A stretch of DNA of 51,852 nucleotides from Patescibacteria group bacterium UBA6220 (GTDB taxonomy: Bacteria; Patescibacteriota; Minisyncoccia; Minisyncoccales; Minisyncoccaceae). This document shows, one piece after another, positions 1-7,983 of this stretch. The stretch is from contig DISC01000003.1 of NCBI GenBank assembly GCA_002421745.1, positions 75,940 to 127,791 on the forward strand, read 5' to 3'. Each line of letters starts with the position of its first letter. The first letter of the stretch is position 1. The notes under the pieces were generated by a model. That model did not search any database. It had not been told where the DNA came from and worked only from the letters and a program-made list of their open reading frames with translations. The position numbers were made by a program, and so were the translations under genes.

Positions 1-639
1 CACTCAAGATTATTAGAAAGAGCTGCTAGATTGTCTGATGAGAAGGGAGGGGGTTCATTAACAGCATTGCCGATTATTGAAACTCAAGCTGGAGATATTT
101 CCGGATATATTCCTACAAATGTTATCAGTATTACTGATGGTCAAATTTTCGTAAACTCAACAATGTTTAAAAAAGAACAAAAACCAGCTATTGATTTTGG
201 AACTTCAGTTAGTAGAGTTGGCTCTGCGGCTCAATTAAAAGCTATGAAAAAAGTTGCTGGGCGTTTAAAATTAGACCTAGCGCAATTTCAGGAATTGGAA
301 AGATTTTCCGAGTTTACGGAAGAGTTAGATCCTCAGACAAAGAGTATTATTGAAAAAGGAAAAAGAATTAGAGAAATTTTAAAACAAAACGATTTAGCTC
401 CTTATTCTTTTGAAAAAGAGGCAATTATTGTTTTTGCTGGAGTTAAAGGTGATTTACATACTATTCCATTAGATAAAATTAGAGATTTTGAAAAAGATCT
501 TTTAAATGAAATAGATATTAATCACAAAGATATTTTAGTTGAAATTAGAGAAAAAGAAGATTTTAGCGAAGAATTACAAGCTAAGGTTTTGGAAATAGTA
601 AAACAAATCAAAAAAAGATATGGATTTGAGGGAAATTAA
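1..639 (+). CDS. atpA: ATP synthase F1 subunit alpha, C-terminal part (5' end outside window)
   Basis: The open frame runs into the window from base 1, so 212 residues of the C-terminal part are visible. It begins in the conserved segment HSRLLERAARLSDEKGGGSLTA, followed by LPIIETQAGDISGYIPTNVISITDGQIF, which is diagnostic of the alpha subunit around the nucleotide-binding interface. The remainder is the alpha-helical C-terminal domain. In the F1 sector alpha alternates with beta in the catalytic hexamer. The last 20 bases overlap the start of atpG, which suggests translational coupling. A start at the TTG at base 31 would be an artefact of the window edge. Confidence 0.97.
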   Translation, partial: HSRLLERAARLSDEKGGGSLTALPIIETQAGDISGYIPTNVISITDGQIFVNSTMFKKEQKPAIDFGTSVSRVGSAAQLKAMKKVAGRLKLDLAQFQELERFSEFTEELDPQTKSIIEKGKRIREILKQNDLAPYSFEKEAIIVFAGVKGDLHTIPLDKIRDFEKDLLNEIDINHKDILVEIREKEDFSEELQAKVLEIVKQIKKRYGFEGN

Positions 640-1495
640 AAATAAAATAGGTTCAGTTAAAAATATCTCCGAGATAACCAGTGCTTTGGAAACTTTTGCG
701 GCATTAAAAATGAAGAAAACTCAAAAAAGGTTTTCTGAATCAAAGCCTTTTGCACAAGAAATGAGCAGTCTTTTAAAAAGAATGGAAAAGTCTTTGCGTG
801 AAAAAAAGTCAGTTTTTTTAGAAGAAAGACCGGTTAAAAAAATATTAGTTTGTGTAGTAGCATCAGATAGGGGATTTTGCGGATCTTTTAATTCTAGTGT
901 ATTTAAATTAGTTGAAAAAGAATTAGCAAGCATAAAAGAAGAAGGCGAAGTGGAAATAATGCCTATTGGCAAGAAAGCTACTGCTCGTTACAAAAAAGAA
1001 AATGTATTGAGAAGTTTTTTTGGCGTGGGAGATTATTGGAAATTCAGTCAAACCAAAGAAATTGCGGAATTTTTAACTCAGTCGTTTTTAGAAGACAAAT
1101 ATCAAAAAGTTTATTTATTTTATACTCACTTTTTTTCTTCTTTTGTTCAAAAACCGTCAAAGGTACAATTATTTCCTTTAACTGCCGAAACTATTTTAAA
1201 CTTTTTGAAAGAAGAAGATGGAAAGCCTGTTGATGAAACGGATTATTTATTAGAGCCGTCAGCCGAAAATATTCTTAGTCAAGTTATACCGGTTTTTGTT
1301 GAATATTTAGTTTATCAATTTATATTATCGGCCAACACTTCCGAACATTCTGCCAGAATGATGGCAATGAGAAACGCGTCTGATAATGCGCGAGCAATAT
1401 TAGGAGAATTAAGATTAGTGTATAACAAGGCCAGACAAGAACAAATAACTTCTGAGGTTTGCGAGATTTCATCGACCAAAGAGGCTATGGAATAA
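620..1495 (+). CDS. atpG: ATP synthase F1 subunit gamma
   Basis: This 291-residue protein is close to the usual length of the gamma subunit, the central rotor stalk of F1. The N-terminus MDLREIKNKIGSVKNISEIT and the following ALKMKKTQKR match the first long gamma helix. The C-terminal helix SEHSARMMAMRNASDNA is the most conserved part of the family and is intact. The ATG lies inside the end of atpA, a 20-base overlap, and the gene is followed by atpD after 26 bases. The order alpha-gamma-beta-epsilon is the standard F1 order. Confidence 0.97.
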   Translation: MDLREIKNKIGSVKNISEITSALETFAALKMKKTQKRFSESKPFAQEMSSLLKRMEKSLREKKSVFLEERPVKKILVCVVASDRGFCGSFNSSVFKLVEKELASIKEEGEVEIMPIGKKATARYKKENVLRSFFGVGDYWKFSQTKEIAEFLTQSFLEDKYQKVYLFYTHFFSSFVQKPSKVQLFPLTAETILNFLKEEDGKPVDETDYLLEPSAENILSQVIPVFVEYLVYQFILSANTSEHSARMMAMRNASDNARAILGELRLVYNKARQEQITSEVCEISSTKEAME

Positions 1496-1521
1496 TAAAA
1501 AACAAAGATAACAAAAAAAAT

Positions 1522-2874
1522 ATGGCAAAAATAACGCAAATAATCGGACCGGTAGTGGATGTAGAATTTGAAGAAAACAAAATACCTTTATTGTATAACG
1601 CCCTAATCGTAAAAGGAAAAGACTTAGTTTTGGAGGTAGAGCAAGAACTTGGAGAAGGAAAAGTAAAATGTTTGGCAATGGGTTCAACTGAAGGTTTAAA
1701 AAGAGGAGATGAGGTGGAGGATACCGGTGCTCCTATCAGCGTGCCTGTGGGCAAAGAATCTTTAGGTAGAATTCTTAATGTTTTAGGCGAGCCGATTGAT
1801 AATCAAGGAGAAATTAAAAATTCTTCTATGGCTCCAATTCACAACAAGGGACCTGAATTAAAAAATCAAAAAGCAGAAATAGAAATTTTAGAAACAGGAA
1901 TTAAGGCAATTGACTTATTGTGCCCTTTACCAAAAGGTGGAAAAGTAGGATTGTTTGGTGGCGCTGGAGTAGGTAAAACAGTTTTAATTCAAGAATTAAT
2001 TACCAATATTGCTCGAGAACATCAAGGTTATTCGATTTTTGCCGGTATCGGAGAAAGATCAAGAGAGGGAAATGATATTTATAGAGAAATGAAAGAGTCT
2101 GATACTTTAAAAAGTACTTGTTTAGTTTTTGGACAAATGAACGAATCTCCGGGAGTAAGGTTTAGAATTCCTTTTACAGCTTTAACAATTGCTGAGCATT
2201 TTAGAGACGTAGAAAAAAAAGACGTTTTGCTTTTTATGGATAATATGTTTAGGTTTGTTTTAGCTGGTTCCGAGGTGTCGGCATTATTGGGAAGAATTCC
2301 TTCTCAAACAGGTTATCAGCCTACGCTTTCTTCAGAAACAGGATTGTTGCAAGAAAGAATTACTTCAACCAATGATGGGTCCATCACTTCGGTGCAGGCT
2401 ATTTATGTTCCAGCTGATGATTTAACTGACCCTGCAATTGTAGCGACTTTTTCTCACTTGGATTCTTCTTTGGTATTGTCGCGTGCTATTGCTTCTTTGG
2501 GAATTTATCCAGCTGTTGACCCGTTGGAATCTACATCATCCTTGCTTAACCCGCGAATTGTTGGAGAAAAACACTATGAAGTTGCCAGCAAAGTAAAAAG
2601 AATTTTACAAAGATACAAAGAGTTGCAAGATATTATTGCTATTTTGGGAGTAGAAGAATTAGCAGAAGAAGATAAGGTAGTTGTTACTAGAGCTAGAAAA
2701 ATTCAAAAATATTTATCACAACCGTTTTTTGTCGCCGAAATTTTTAGTGGTATTCCTGGAAAATATGTGACCATAGAGGAAACAATTGAAGGCTTTGATA
2801 AGATTGTTTCCGGAGAATTGGATCACAAAACAGAAGAAGAGTTTTATATGAAAGGTAATATCGGAGAAGTATAA
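1522..2874 (+). CDS. atpD: ATP synthase F1 subunit beta
   Basis: Catalytic subunit of F1. I place the start at the ATG at 1522 (MAKITQIIGPVVDVEF), where beta proteins normally begin; the frame stays open to 1459, but that would add 21 unrelated residues overlapping atpG. The protein has 450 residues. Walker A GGAGVGKT is at about 146-153, Walker B LLFMDN ends near residue 241, and GERSREGNDIY and the beta-type segment SALLGRIPSQTGYQPTL are present. The gene sits 26 bases after atpG and 5 bases before atpC. No Shine-Dalgarno sequence precedes the ATG, only an A-rich tract. Confidence 0.97.
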   Translation: MAKITQIIGPVVDVEFEENKIPLLYNALIVKGKDLVLEVEQELGEGKVKCLAMGSTEGLKRGDEVEDTGAPISVPVGKESLGRILNVLGEPIDNQGEIKNSSMAPIHNKGPELKNQKAEIEILETGIKAIDLLCPLPKGGKVGLFGGAGVGKTVLIQELITNIAREHQGYSIFAGIGERSREGNDIYREMKESDTLKSTCLVFGQMNESPGVRFRIPFTALTIAEHFRDVEKKDVLLFMDNMFRFVLAGSEVSALLGRIPSQTGYQPTLSSETGLLQERITSTNDGSITSVQAIYVPADDLTDPAIVATFSHLDSSLVLSRAIASLGIYPAVDPLESTSSLLNPRIVGEKHYEVASKVKRILQRYKELQDIIAILGVEELAEEDKVVVTRARKIQKYLSQPFFVAEIFSGIPGKYVTIEETIEGFDKIVSGELDHKTEEEFYMKGNIGEV

Positions 2875-2879
2875 TAATT

Positions 2880-3125
2880 ATGGAATTAAAAATTTTTACA
2901 CCAGAAAAAACTATTTTTCAAGGAGAAGCTGAGTCAGTTAGCTTGCCTACTCCTGGAGGAGTTATTACTGTGTTGTCCAAACATACTTCATTAGTTACGT
3001 CTTTGTCTGCTGGAGAAGTAAAAATAAAAAGCGAGAATGGATTAAAGACTTTTTTGGGAGAAGGTGGAGTTTTTGAAATTTCTAATAACAAAGCTACGCT
3101 TCTTTTGCGAAGTTATCGAAACTAA
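2880..3125 (+). CDS. atpC: ATP synthase F1 subunit epsilon, short form
   Basis: The 81 residues (MELKIFTPEKTIFQGEAESV, then TPGGVITVLSKHTSLVTSLSAGEV) match the N-terminal beta-sandwich domain of epsilon. The usual C-terminal two-helix domain, about 50 residues that inhibit ATP hydrolysis, is missing. The stop codon is clean and is followed by a terminator, so this looks like a genuinely short protein and not a truncation by the window. It ends the ATP synthase operon. Confidence 0.92.
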   Translation: MELKIFTPEKTIFQGEAESVSLPTPGGVITVLSKHTSLVTSLSAGEVKIKSENGLKTFLGEGGVFEISNNKATLLLRSYRN

Positions 3126-3142
3126 ATAGTCTAAAAAATTTA

Positions 3143-3175
3143 AAAAACAAGGCTAATTTACCTTGTTTTTTAATT
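3143..3175 (+). terminator. Rho-independent terminator after atpC
   Basis: A 10-bp perfect stem (arms 3143-3152 and 3161-3170, AAAAACAAGG with CCTTGTTTTT) encloses an 8-base loop, and the descending arm runs into a T-rich tract. It lies 17 bases after the atpC stop and ends the ATP synthase operon. Confidence 0.85.
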
Positions 3176-3213
3176 TGAATTTTGTGTGTTATTATAAAAA
3201 TAGAAGATTAATT

Positions 3214-3222
3214 TGATATAAA
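3214..3222 (+). promoter_or_regulatory. Extended -10 promoter element of the NIF3-like gene
   Basis: TGATATAAA matches the extended -10 form TGnTATAAT closely. It ends 6 bases before the ATG at 3229, so transcription would begin at or next to the start codon (leaderless mRNA). No clear -35 element is seen. Confidence 0.55.
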
Positions 3223-3228
3223 AAATTT

Positions 3229-4173
3229 ATGAAAATAAAAGAAATTTTTGATTTAAGTATTGCTATGGGTATAGCAGCTGATTTTAGGGGTAGTATTGGG
3301 GTCCAAAAATTTTTGGATAGAAAAAAGAAAAAATACGAAGCATTAAAAGAAAAAACTAAGGCGGATTTTGATATAGAAGCTTTGGTTAATCCATATCTTG
3401 ATTCTAGAATTCATAATATTGCTGAAGACAAGGAAATAAAAAAAGTTATAGCAGGAATTGATATTGATGGCGCAGAATTATTAATCGCAAAACAATTAGG
3501 GGATATAGATTTGATTATTGGGCATCATCCTATTGGTAGGGCATTAGCTAGCTTGGGAGATGTGATGGAATTACAAAGCGATGTTTTAAATTACTATGGC
3601 GTGCCGATAAATATTGCCGAAGCGTTAACTTTTCCAAGAATGAGCGAAGTGGCTCGTGGTGTTAGTGCTTCCAATCACTCTAAGACAGTTAATGATGCGC
3701 AATTATTGAAGTTAAATCTTATAAACATACATACCCCTTGTGATAATTTAGTAGCTATGTTTTTAAAAGATTTAATTGAAAAAGAAAAACCAGAAAGGGT
3801 AGAAGATTTAGTAGAATTATTAAAATCAATACCTGAATATAAAGAAGCTATGAAAATAGGAGCTGGACCAAAAATTTTTGTTGGTAGTGCGGAAAATCGT
3901 TGCGGAAAAATTGTTTTAACAGAAATTACAGGAGGCACTTCTGGTTCTGCTAAAATATATGAAAAAATGGCGCAAGCTGGAATAGGAACGATTGTTGGTA
4001 TGCATATGTCTGAAGATCACAAAAAAGAGGCTGAAGCAGCTAATATTAACGTAGTGATTGCTGGTCATATTTCTTCAGATTCTGTTGGTATGAATTTATT
4101 TTTAGATGAATTAGAAAAAAAAGGAATTGAAGTTCTTCCTTGTAGTGGTTTAATCCGTATTTCTCGTATATAG
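3229..4173 (+). CDS. NIF3-like (GTP cyclohydrolase type 2 / DUF34 superfamily) metal-binding protein
   Basis: A 314-residue protein with the three signature pieces of the NIF3 family. LIIGHHPIGRAL holds the HHP metal ligands at about residue 98, NIHTPCDN holds a second His and an Asp in the middle, and AGHISSDSVGMN near the C-terminus supplies the last His region. NIF3 proteins bind a di-metal centre; their physiological substrate is not settled, so I name only the family. The gene stands alone between the atp terminator and the pilin gene, with its own promoter and terminator. The N-terminal 75 residues are less typical of NIF3. Confidence 0.85.
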   Translation: MKIKEIFDLSIAMGIAADFRGSIGVQKFLDRKKKKYEALKEKTKADFDIEALVNPYLDSRIHNIAEDKEIKKVIAGIDIDGAELLIAKQLGDIDLIIGHHPIGRALASLGDVMELQSDVLNYYGVPINIAEALTFPRMSEVARGVSASNHSKTVNDAQLLKLNLINIHTPCDNLVAMFLKDLIEKEKPERVEDLVELLKSIPEYKEAMKIGAGPKIFVGSAENRCGKIVLTEITGGTSGSAKIYEKMAQAGIGTIVGMHMSEDHKKEAEAANINVVIAGHISSDSVGMNLFLDELEKKGIEVLPCSGLIRISRI

Positions 4174-4185
4174 TTTAATTAATGT

Positions 4186-4209
4186 ACCTTTTGTTTTTAA
4201 AAGGTTTTT
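4186..4209 (+). terminator. Terminator of the NIF3-like gene, overlapping the next promoter
   Basis: ACCTTTT (4186-4192) pairs with AAAAGGT (4199-4205) around a 6-base loop and is followed by TTTT. The -10 element of the following pilin gene begins 3 bases later, and its likely -35 (TTGTTT, 4191-4196) lies in the hairpin. Confidence 0.65.
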
Positions 4210-4217
4210 GTTATAAT
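4191..4217 (+). promoter_or_regulatory. Promoter of the pilin-adhesin gene
   Basis: The perfect -10 TATAAT at 4212-4217 is preceded by TGT, giving the extended -10 form. TTGTTT at 4191-4196 is a possible -35 at 15-bp spacing. The ATG at 4225 begins 7 bases after the -10, which predicts a leaderless transcript. Confidence 0.65.
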
Positions 4218-4224
4218 AATTCTA

Positions 4225-5535
4225 ATGAAACATAAAGCTTTTACCTTAATCGAGCTCTTGATAGTCATCGCTATTGTTGGCGTTCTCTCCGGCTTTATTT
4301 TCATTTCTATGAGTAGTGCCACCAATGCTGCTCAGGATGCTAGACGTAAATCTGATTTAGCTAATATTCAAAAAGCTTTGATGATGTATCAAGTTGCTGG
4401 AAATAGTTATCCAGTTAGTGCAGGTTGTACGATTGGCGATACGGGTTGTTTGGATACAGAGCTTGTAAGTTATTTAACAATTATTCCCACTGATCCTGAT
4501 GCAACCAAACACTATACCTATGTTTCTGATGGAGATACTTTTACAATTAGCACTACTCTGTCTACTAATGTTAGTTATGTTTACAATACGGAAACTGGCT
4601 GGGGTGAAGTGGTCGGGCCACTGGATGCTTGGGATTACAAAAAAACAGTATTAATTACAAATTCAGGAACAGCTTTAACTGATTATCAAGTTAAATTAAC
4701 AATTCCTGCTGGAGCTGGAGGATGTGAAAATCATTGCAAGGCTGATTTTTCAGATTTAAGATTTGCAACAGATTCTGGTGGAGTGACGCAACTTAATTAC
4801 TGGATAGAGTCAGCCACAACCCCAGCTATTGTTTGGGTTAAGGTTCCAAGTATTCCTGGAAGCATTACAAATCAACCTGTTTTTTATATGTTTTATGGTA
4901 ATGCTGAGGCCGCAACAGCTTCAAGCGGACCAGATACTTTTATTCATTTTGATGATTTCGAAGGAACAACTACAGCTACAGGTGGATCAATTTATACCTC
5001 AGTTGTTTATGCTGGATCGAAATCATATGGCAAAACAGATGGACAAGCTGCAACTTTTACCATGGATTCAGATTTAACTGGTCAAGTTAATTTGTCTCTA
5101 TGGATGTATTTAACTGCTAGAGGGTTTGGTACTAGTCGAAATATATATTTTTATTCTACAACAAATCAATATTTTCAACTTCATCATAGAGACTCTGATT
5201 GGTCTAGAAATGGAAATTATACTTCTTTTCCAACACATAACTCGTCAGGGTCTTATGCTTTTACGCCCTCAATGGCAACTAATACTTGGTATAAAACAAG
5301 TCTTAATATGAATTTTACAACCAAGCAAGCTTCTTTGTATGTTTACAATACCGCCAATACTTTAGTTATTTCTAGAACAAATCAAGCTATTACGAACGAT
5401 AATTTAGATAGGATTTGGCATTCTAATCAAGCAGATAGCAACACATCATCACCCATATATTATGATAATTTGATAGTTAGAAAAATAGTTGATACTGAGC
5501 CAACTTCTTCTTATGGATCAGAGCAGTCCAATTAA
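4225..5535 (+). CDS. Type IV pilin-like protein with DUF2341 and LamG-like adhesin domains
   Basis: A 436-residue protein. The first 30 residues, MKHKAFTLIELLIVIAIVGV, are a class III (prepilin) signal: a short basic leader, the FTLIE processing and assembly motif, and a hydrophobic helix. A pilin-type head with a Cys pair (GCTIGDTGC) follows to about residue 125. From about 135 to 255 the sequence (WDYKKTVLITNSG, ADFSDLRFATDSGG, LNYWIES, PAIVWVKVP, PVFYMFYGN) matches DUF2341. The rest, starting HFDDFEG, resembles a LamG/concanavalin-like beta sandwich. By inference it is a surface-exposed minor pilin or tip adhesin that binds a glycan or partner cell. It has its own promoter and is monocistronic. 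The pilin-encoding 5' segment looks somewhat more GC-rich than its surroundings. Confidence 0.85.
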   Translation: MKHKAFTLIELLIVIAIVGVLSGFIFISMSSATNAAQDARRKSDLANIQKALMMYQVAGNSYPVSAGCTIGDTGCLDTELVSYLTIIPTDPDATKHYTYVSDGDTFTISTTLSTNVSYVYNTETGWGEVVGPLDAWDYKKTVLITNSGTALTDYQVKLTIPAGAGGCENHCKADFSDLRFATDSGGVTQLNYWIESATTPAIVWVKVPSIPGSITNQPVFYMFYGNAEAATASSGPDTFIHFDDFEGTTTATGGSIYTSVVYAGSKSYGKTDGQAATFTMDSDLTGQVNLSLWMYLTARGFGTSRNIYFYSTTNQYFQLHHRDSDWSRNGNYTSFPTHNSSGSYAFTPSMATNTWYKTSLNMNFTTKQASLYVYNTANTLVISRTNQAITNDNLDRIWHSNQADSNTSSPIYYDNLIVRKIVDTEPTSSYGSEQSN

Positions 5536-5560
5536 GTTCTAATGAAATATCTTTATTTAG

Positions 5561-5677
5561 GCATTTCAGTCTTGTTGTGATATTAATGTTTATCAGGGAA
5601 CAATCTATGCTGATTGGGTGGCTGTTAGAAAATATGTTGCCATTGAGCCTACAATTACATTTGGAGAGCAAAACTAA
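5561..5677 (+). pseudogene. Relic of a second DUF2341/LamG-type C-terminus
   Basis: In frame after the TAG at 5558-5560, 38 codons read through YADWVAVRKYVAIEPTITFG and end at a TAA. They align with the last residues of the preceding pilin-adhesin (YYDNLIVRKIVDTEPTSSYG). There is no start codon and no upstream domain, so this is the 3' remnant of a duplicated or recombined gene. It overlaps the 3' end of elp3 on the other strand by 4 bases. Confidence 0.7.
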
Positions 5678-7278
5678 AGAGCTTTAATCATATAGCCGTC
5701 TTTTAATTTATATCCAAGTTTTTGACGGTAATAATCTCTTACTCCTACGCCAGAAATCACGGCTATTTTTTTTAAATGGAATTCTTTTTTTGCTATTTTT
5801 TCAGCCTCTTTCATTAAATTTTTTCCAAGTCCTTTGTGTTGAGTTTTTTTACTTTTTTCAGATATTTCTATGGCCTGTCCATAGGTATGTAGTTCTCTTA
5901 TTATGGCGCAATTAACTAGAGTGGGAATAATATCTTCGGAGCTTGAGTTTATTCTTAATCGCAATAAACTATATAGGTATTGTCTGTTTTTATCTTCAAA
6001 AGATAGAAATATTTCTTTGCCATTTGAAGCTTCATAATTTTCGCGGAATAAAAATAATTTTTCTTTATTATGAGATGATTTAATTTCACGACATCTTATG
6101 CATTGACAGCTCCAGTCTGCTTTTTTTATATCTTCTTCAAGTAATTGTCTTAAGTTTGAAATTTTACTCCCACCCTCAACAATTAAAGGAGAGGGAATAT
6201 CTCGAATTATTCTTTCTATTCTAACATAGCGCGGAATAATTTTTTTTATTTCTTTAATCGTTTCAACTAAGGTTTTTTTTGAGTATGGTTTATATTCTCC
6301 TTTTAGATATTTTTCATACAAAGGAGATTCTTTTACTAAAGCGCAAGGATATATCTTAAGATAATCCGGCTGATAGGCAGGGTTGTTGAATAATTCTTTA
6401 AACATCTTTATGTCAGTTTCCGGAGTGGACCCATAAAGATTTAACATCATTTGATAGGCTATTTTAAAACCAAAATTTTTCAAAATTTGAGTGGCTTGAA
6501 TTGTTTCTTGTAGTTTATGCCCCCTTAAGTTTAGCTCTAAAATGTTTTCATAGAGTGATTGCACGCCTAGTTCTATCTTAGTAGCTCCAAGTTTTTGCAT
6601 TTCTTGTGCTTCTTTTTGAGTGATAAAATCTGGTCTGGTTTCAAAAGATAGACCAATAATTCTATGTTTGGATTGCTCATTCTTTTTTTGTGCTAACAAT
6701 AATTTTTTCCAAAGCTCATTAATCGAAAGGCTTAATTCGTTGCTTTTATTTTGACTCTCATTACAAGCATCAAAGCATTTTTTACAAAACCATATCTTAT
6801 ATTTTAAAGGATAAAAAGACCAAGTTCCACCAATAACACGCAAGTCAATTTTATCGGTTGGATGTCCGGAAATATCCAATACTTCTATTCTTTTTTGTGT
6901 TTGAATGTATGGATCAAACTTTAGTCTTTTAGCTCTTTCCACTGCTGGCTCTCCAGATAGATAGCTTTTAGGTATGCCTGCCTCGGTAGGGCAGTAAAGG
7001 CATTTTCCTGGACAATCATAAGGCTTGCTTAATACAGAAACATTTACTATGCCAGATAGAGACCTAACAGGCCTAGTTCGTAAAAGTTGTTCTAATTTGG
7101 GTGATTTTTTTATGCTTTTTTTAGCTACTAAATTATGGTAAGCTTTTAATAGGGTAATATTGGAAGGGCAAGATATTTTTTTTGATTTAGCAATTGCTCT
7201 TTTTGCCGAAGATAAATCATCAGCGTTTTTTGCCCTGGTTTTTAAAAGATTTTTAATTATTAATTCATTGTTTTTCAT
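5674..7278 (-). CDS. elp3: Elp3-family radical SAM / GNAT enzyme (tRNA U34 carboxymethylation type)
   Basis: A 534-residue protein with the two-domain Elp3 layout. The radical SAM motif CX3CX2C is C89, C93 and C96 in YDCPGKCLYCPTEAGIPKSY. It is followed by the family segments GEPAVERAKRLKFDPY and RVIGGTWSFYP, a Cys-containing insert, and RIIGLSFETRPD. The C-terminal GNAT-like part ends HKGLGKNLMKEAEKIAKKEF, then GVGVRDYYRQKLGY. Elp3 installs the carboxymethyl precursor on wobble uridine; archaeal and some bacterial versions act without the other Elongator subunits. Its start codon is 2 bp from the start of the divergent methyltransferase. No Shine-Dalgarno sequence is visible. Confidence 0.93.
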   Translation of the reverse strand: MKNNELIIKNLLKTRAKNADDLSSAKRAIAKSKKISCPSNITLLKAYHNLVAKKSIKKSPKLEQLLRTRPVRSLSGIVNVSVLSKPYDCPGKCLYCPTEAGIPKSYLSGEPAVERAKRLKFDPYIQTQKRIEVLDISGHPTDKIDLRVIGGTWSFYPLKYKIWFCKKCFDACNESQNKSNELSLSINELWKKLLLAQKKNEQSKHRIIGLSFETRPDFITQKEAQEMQKLGATKIELGVQSLYENILELNLRGHKLQETIQATQILKNFGFKIAYQMMLNLYGSTPETDIKMFKELFNNPAYQPDYLKIYPCALVKESPLYEKYLKGEYKPYSKKTLVETIKEIKKIIPRYVRIERIIRDIPSPLIVEGGSKISNLRQLLEEDIKKADWSCQCIRCREIKSSHNKEKLFLFRENYEASNGKEIFLSFEDKNRQYLYSLLRLRINSSSEDIIPTLVNCAIIRELHTYGQAIEISEKSKKTQHKGLGKNLMKEAEKIAKKEFHLKKIAVISGVGVRDYYRQKLGYKLKDGYMIKAL

Positions 7279-7280
7279 AA

Positions 7281-7970
7281 ATGGATAAAGAGTCAGCTAA
7301 ATTTATTTTAGAAAAAAATATAAAAGATTACGATATTATCTCAGAAAAGTATTCAGAGGTAAGGGAAAAGAATTGGCAAGAGATGGAGTTTCTTTTTAAT
7401 GATTATATCAAACAAAATGATAATGTTTTAGACCTAGGTTGTGCTAATGGCCGTTTTTATGAAGAATTTATAAATAGCGGAGCTAATTATTGGGGAATTG
7501 ATTCGTCAGAAAAATTGATTGAAATCGCCAAAAATAACCATCCCGAAGCTAATTTTATGGTAGCAGAAGCTTTTAATCTACCTTTTGAGTCTGATTTTTT
7601 TGATAATATTTATAGTATCGCTGTTTTGCATCATATTCCCGGAAGCGATTTGCGTCAACAGTTTTTGGAAGAATCCAAAAGAGTTTTAAAAGACAATGGT
7701 TATATAATTTTAACAGTTTGGGATTTAACGGAAAAAATAAAAAAAAGAAAATTTGATTTTTTAAATTGGTTTTGGGAGAGGTATTTAGAGGATAATGATT
7801 ATTTATTGCCGTGGTATGGAACAAAAGATACGTATTTTCACCGTTTTGATTTGTCAGAATTAATAAATTTATTTCAGAGCGTGGGATTGAAAATTATTAA
7901 AAAAGGAGAAATTTTAATCGGAAAAAAGCCTTATAAAAATTTTTATATTGTTGCGCAAAAAATTAATTAA
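7281..7970 (+). CDS. Trm9/ALKBH8-like SAM-dependent methyltransferase
   Basis: A 229-residue class I methyltransferase. Motif I is VLDLGCANGRF (about 49-59), followed by GIDSSEKLIEIA. FDNIYSIAVLHHIP and RVLKDNGYIILTVWDL correspond to the segments that distinguish the Trm9/ALKBH8 branch (SIAVIHH, and ALIYCWAL in yeast). The N-terminus YDIISEKYSEVREKNWQEMEFL also parallels Trm9 (YNEIAPHFSQTRYKPW). Trm9 methylates the carboxymethyl group that Elp3 makes, and elp3 is the divergent neighbour 2 bp away, so a joint role in wobble-uridine modification is a reasonable inference. A general small-molecule methyltransferase remains possible. Confidence 0.75.
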   Translation: MDKESAKFILEKNIKDYDIISEKYSEVREKNWQEMEFLFNDYIKQNDNVLDLGCANGRFYEEFINSGANYWGIDSSEKLIEIAKNNHPEANFMVAEAFNLPFESDFFDNIYSIAVLHHIPGSDLRQQFLEESKRVLKDNGYIILTVWDLTEKIKKRKFDFLNWFWERYLEDNDYLLPWYGTKDTYFHRFDLSELINLFQSVGLKIIKKGEILIGKKPYKNFYIVAQKIN

Positions 7971-7983
7971 TAAAATAAATAAT

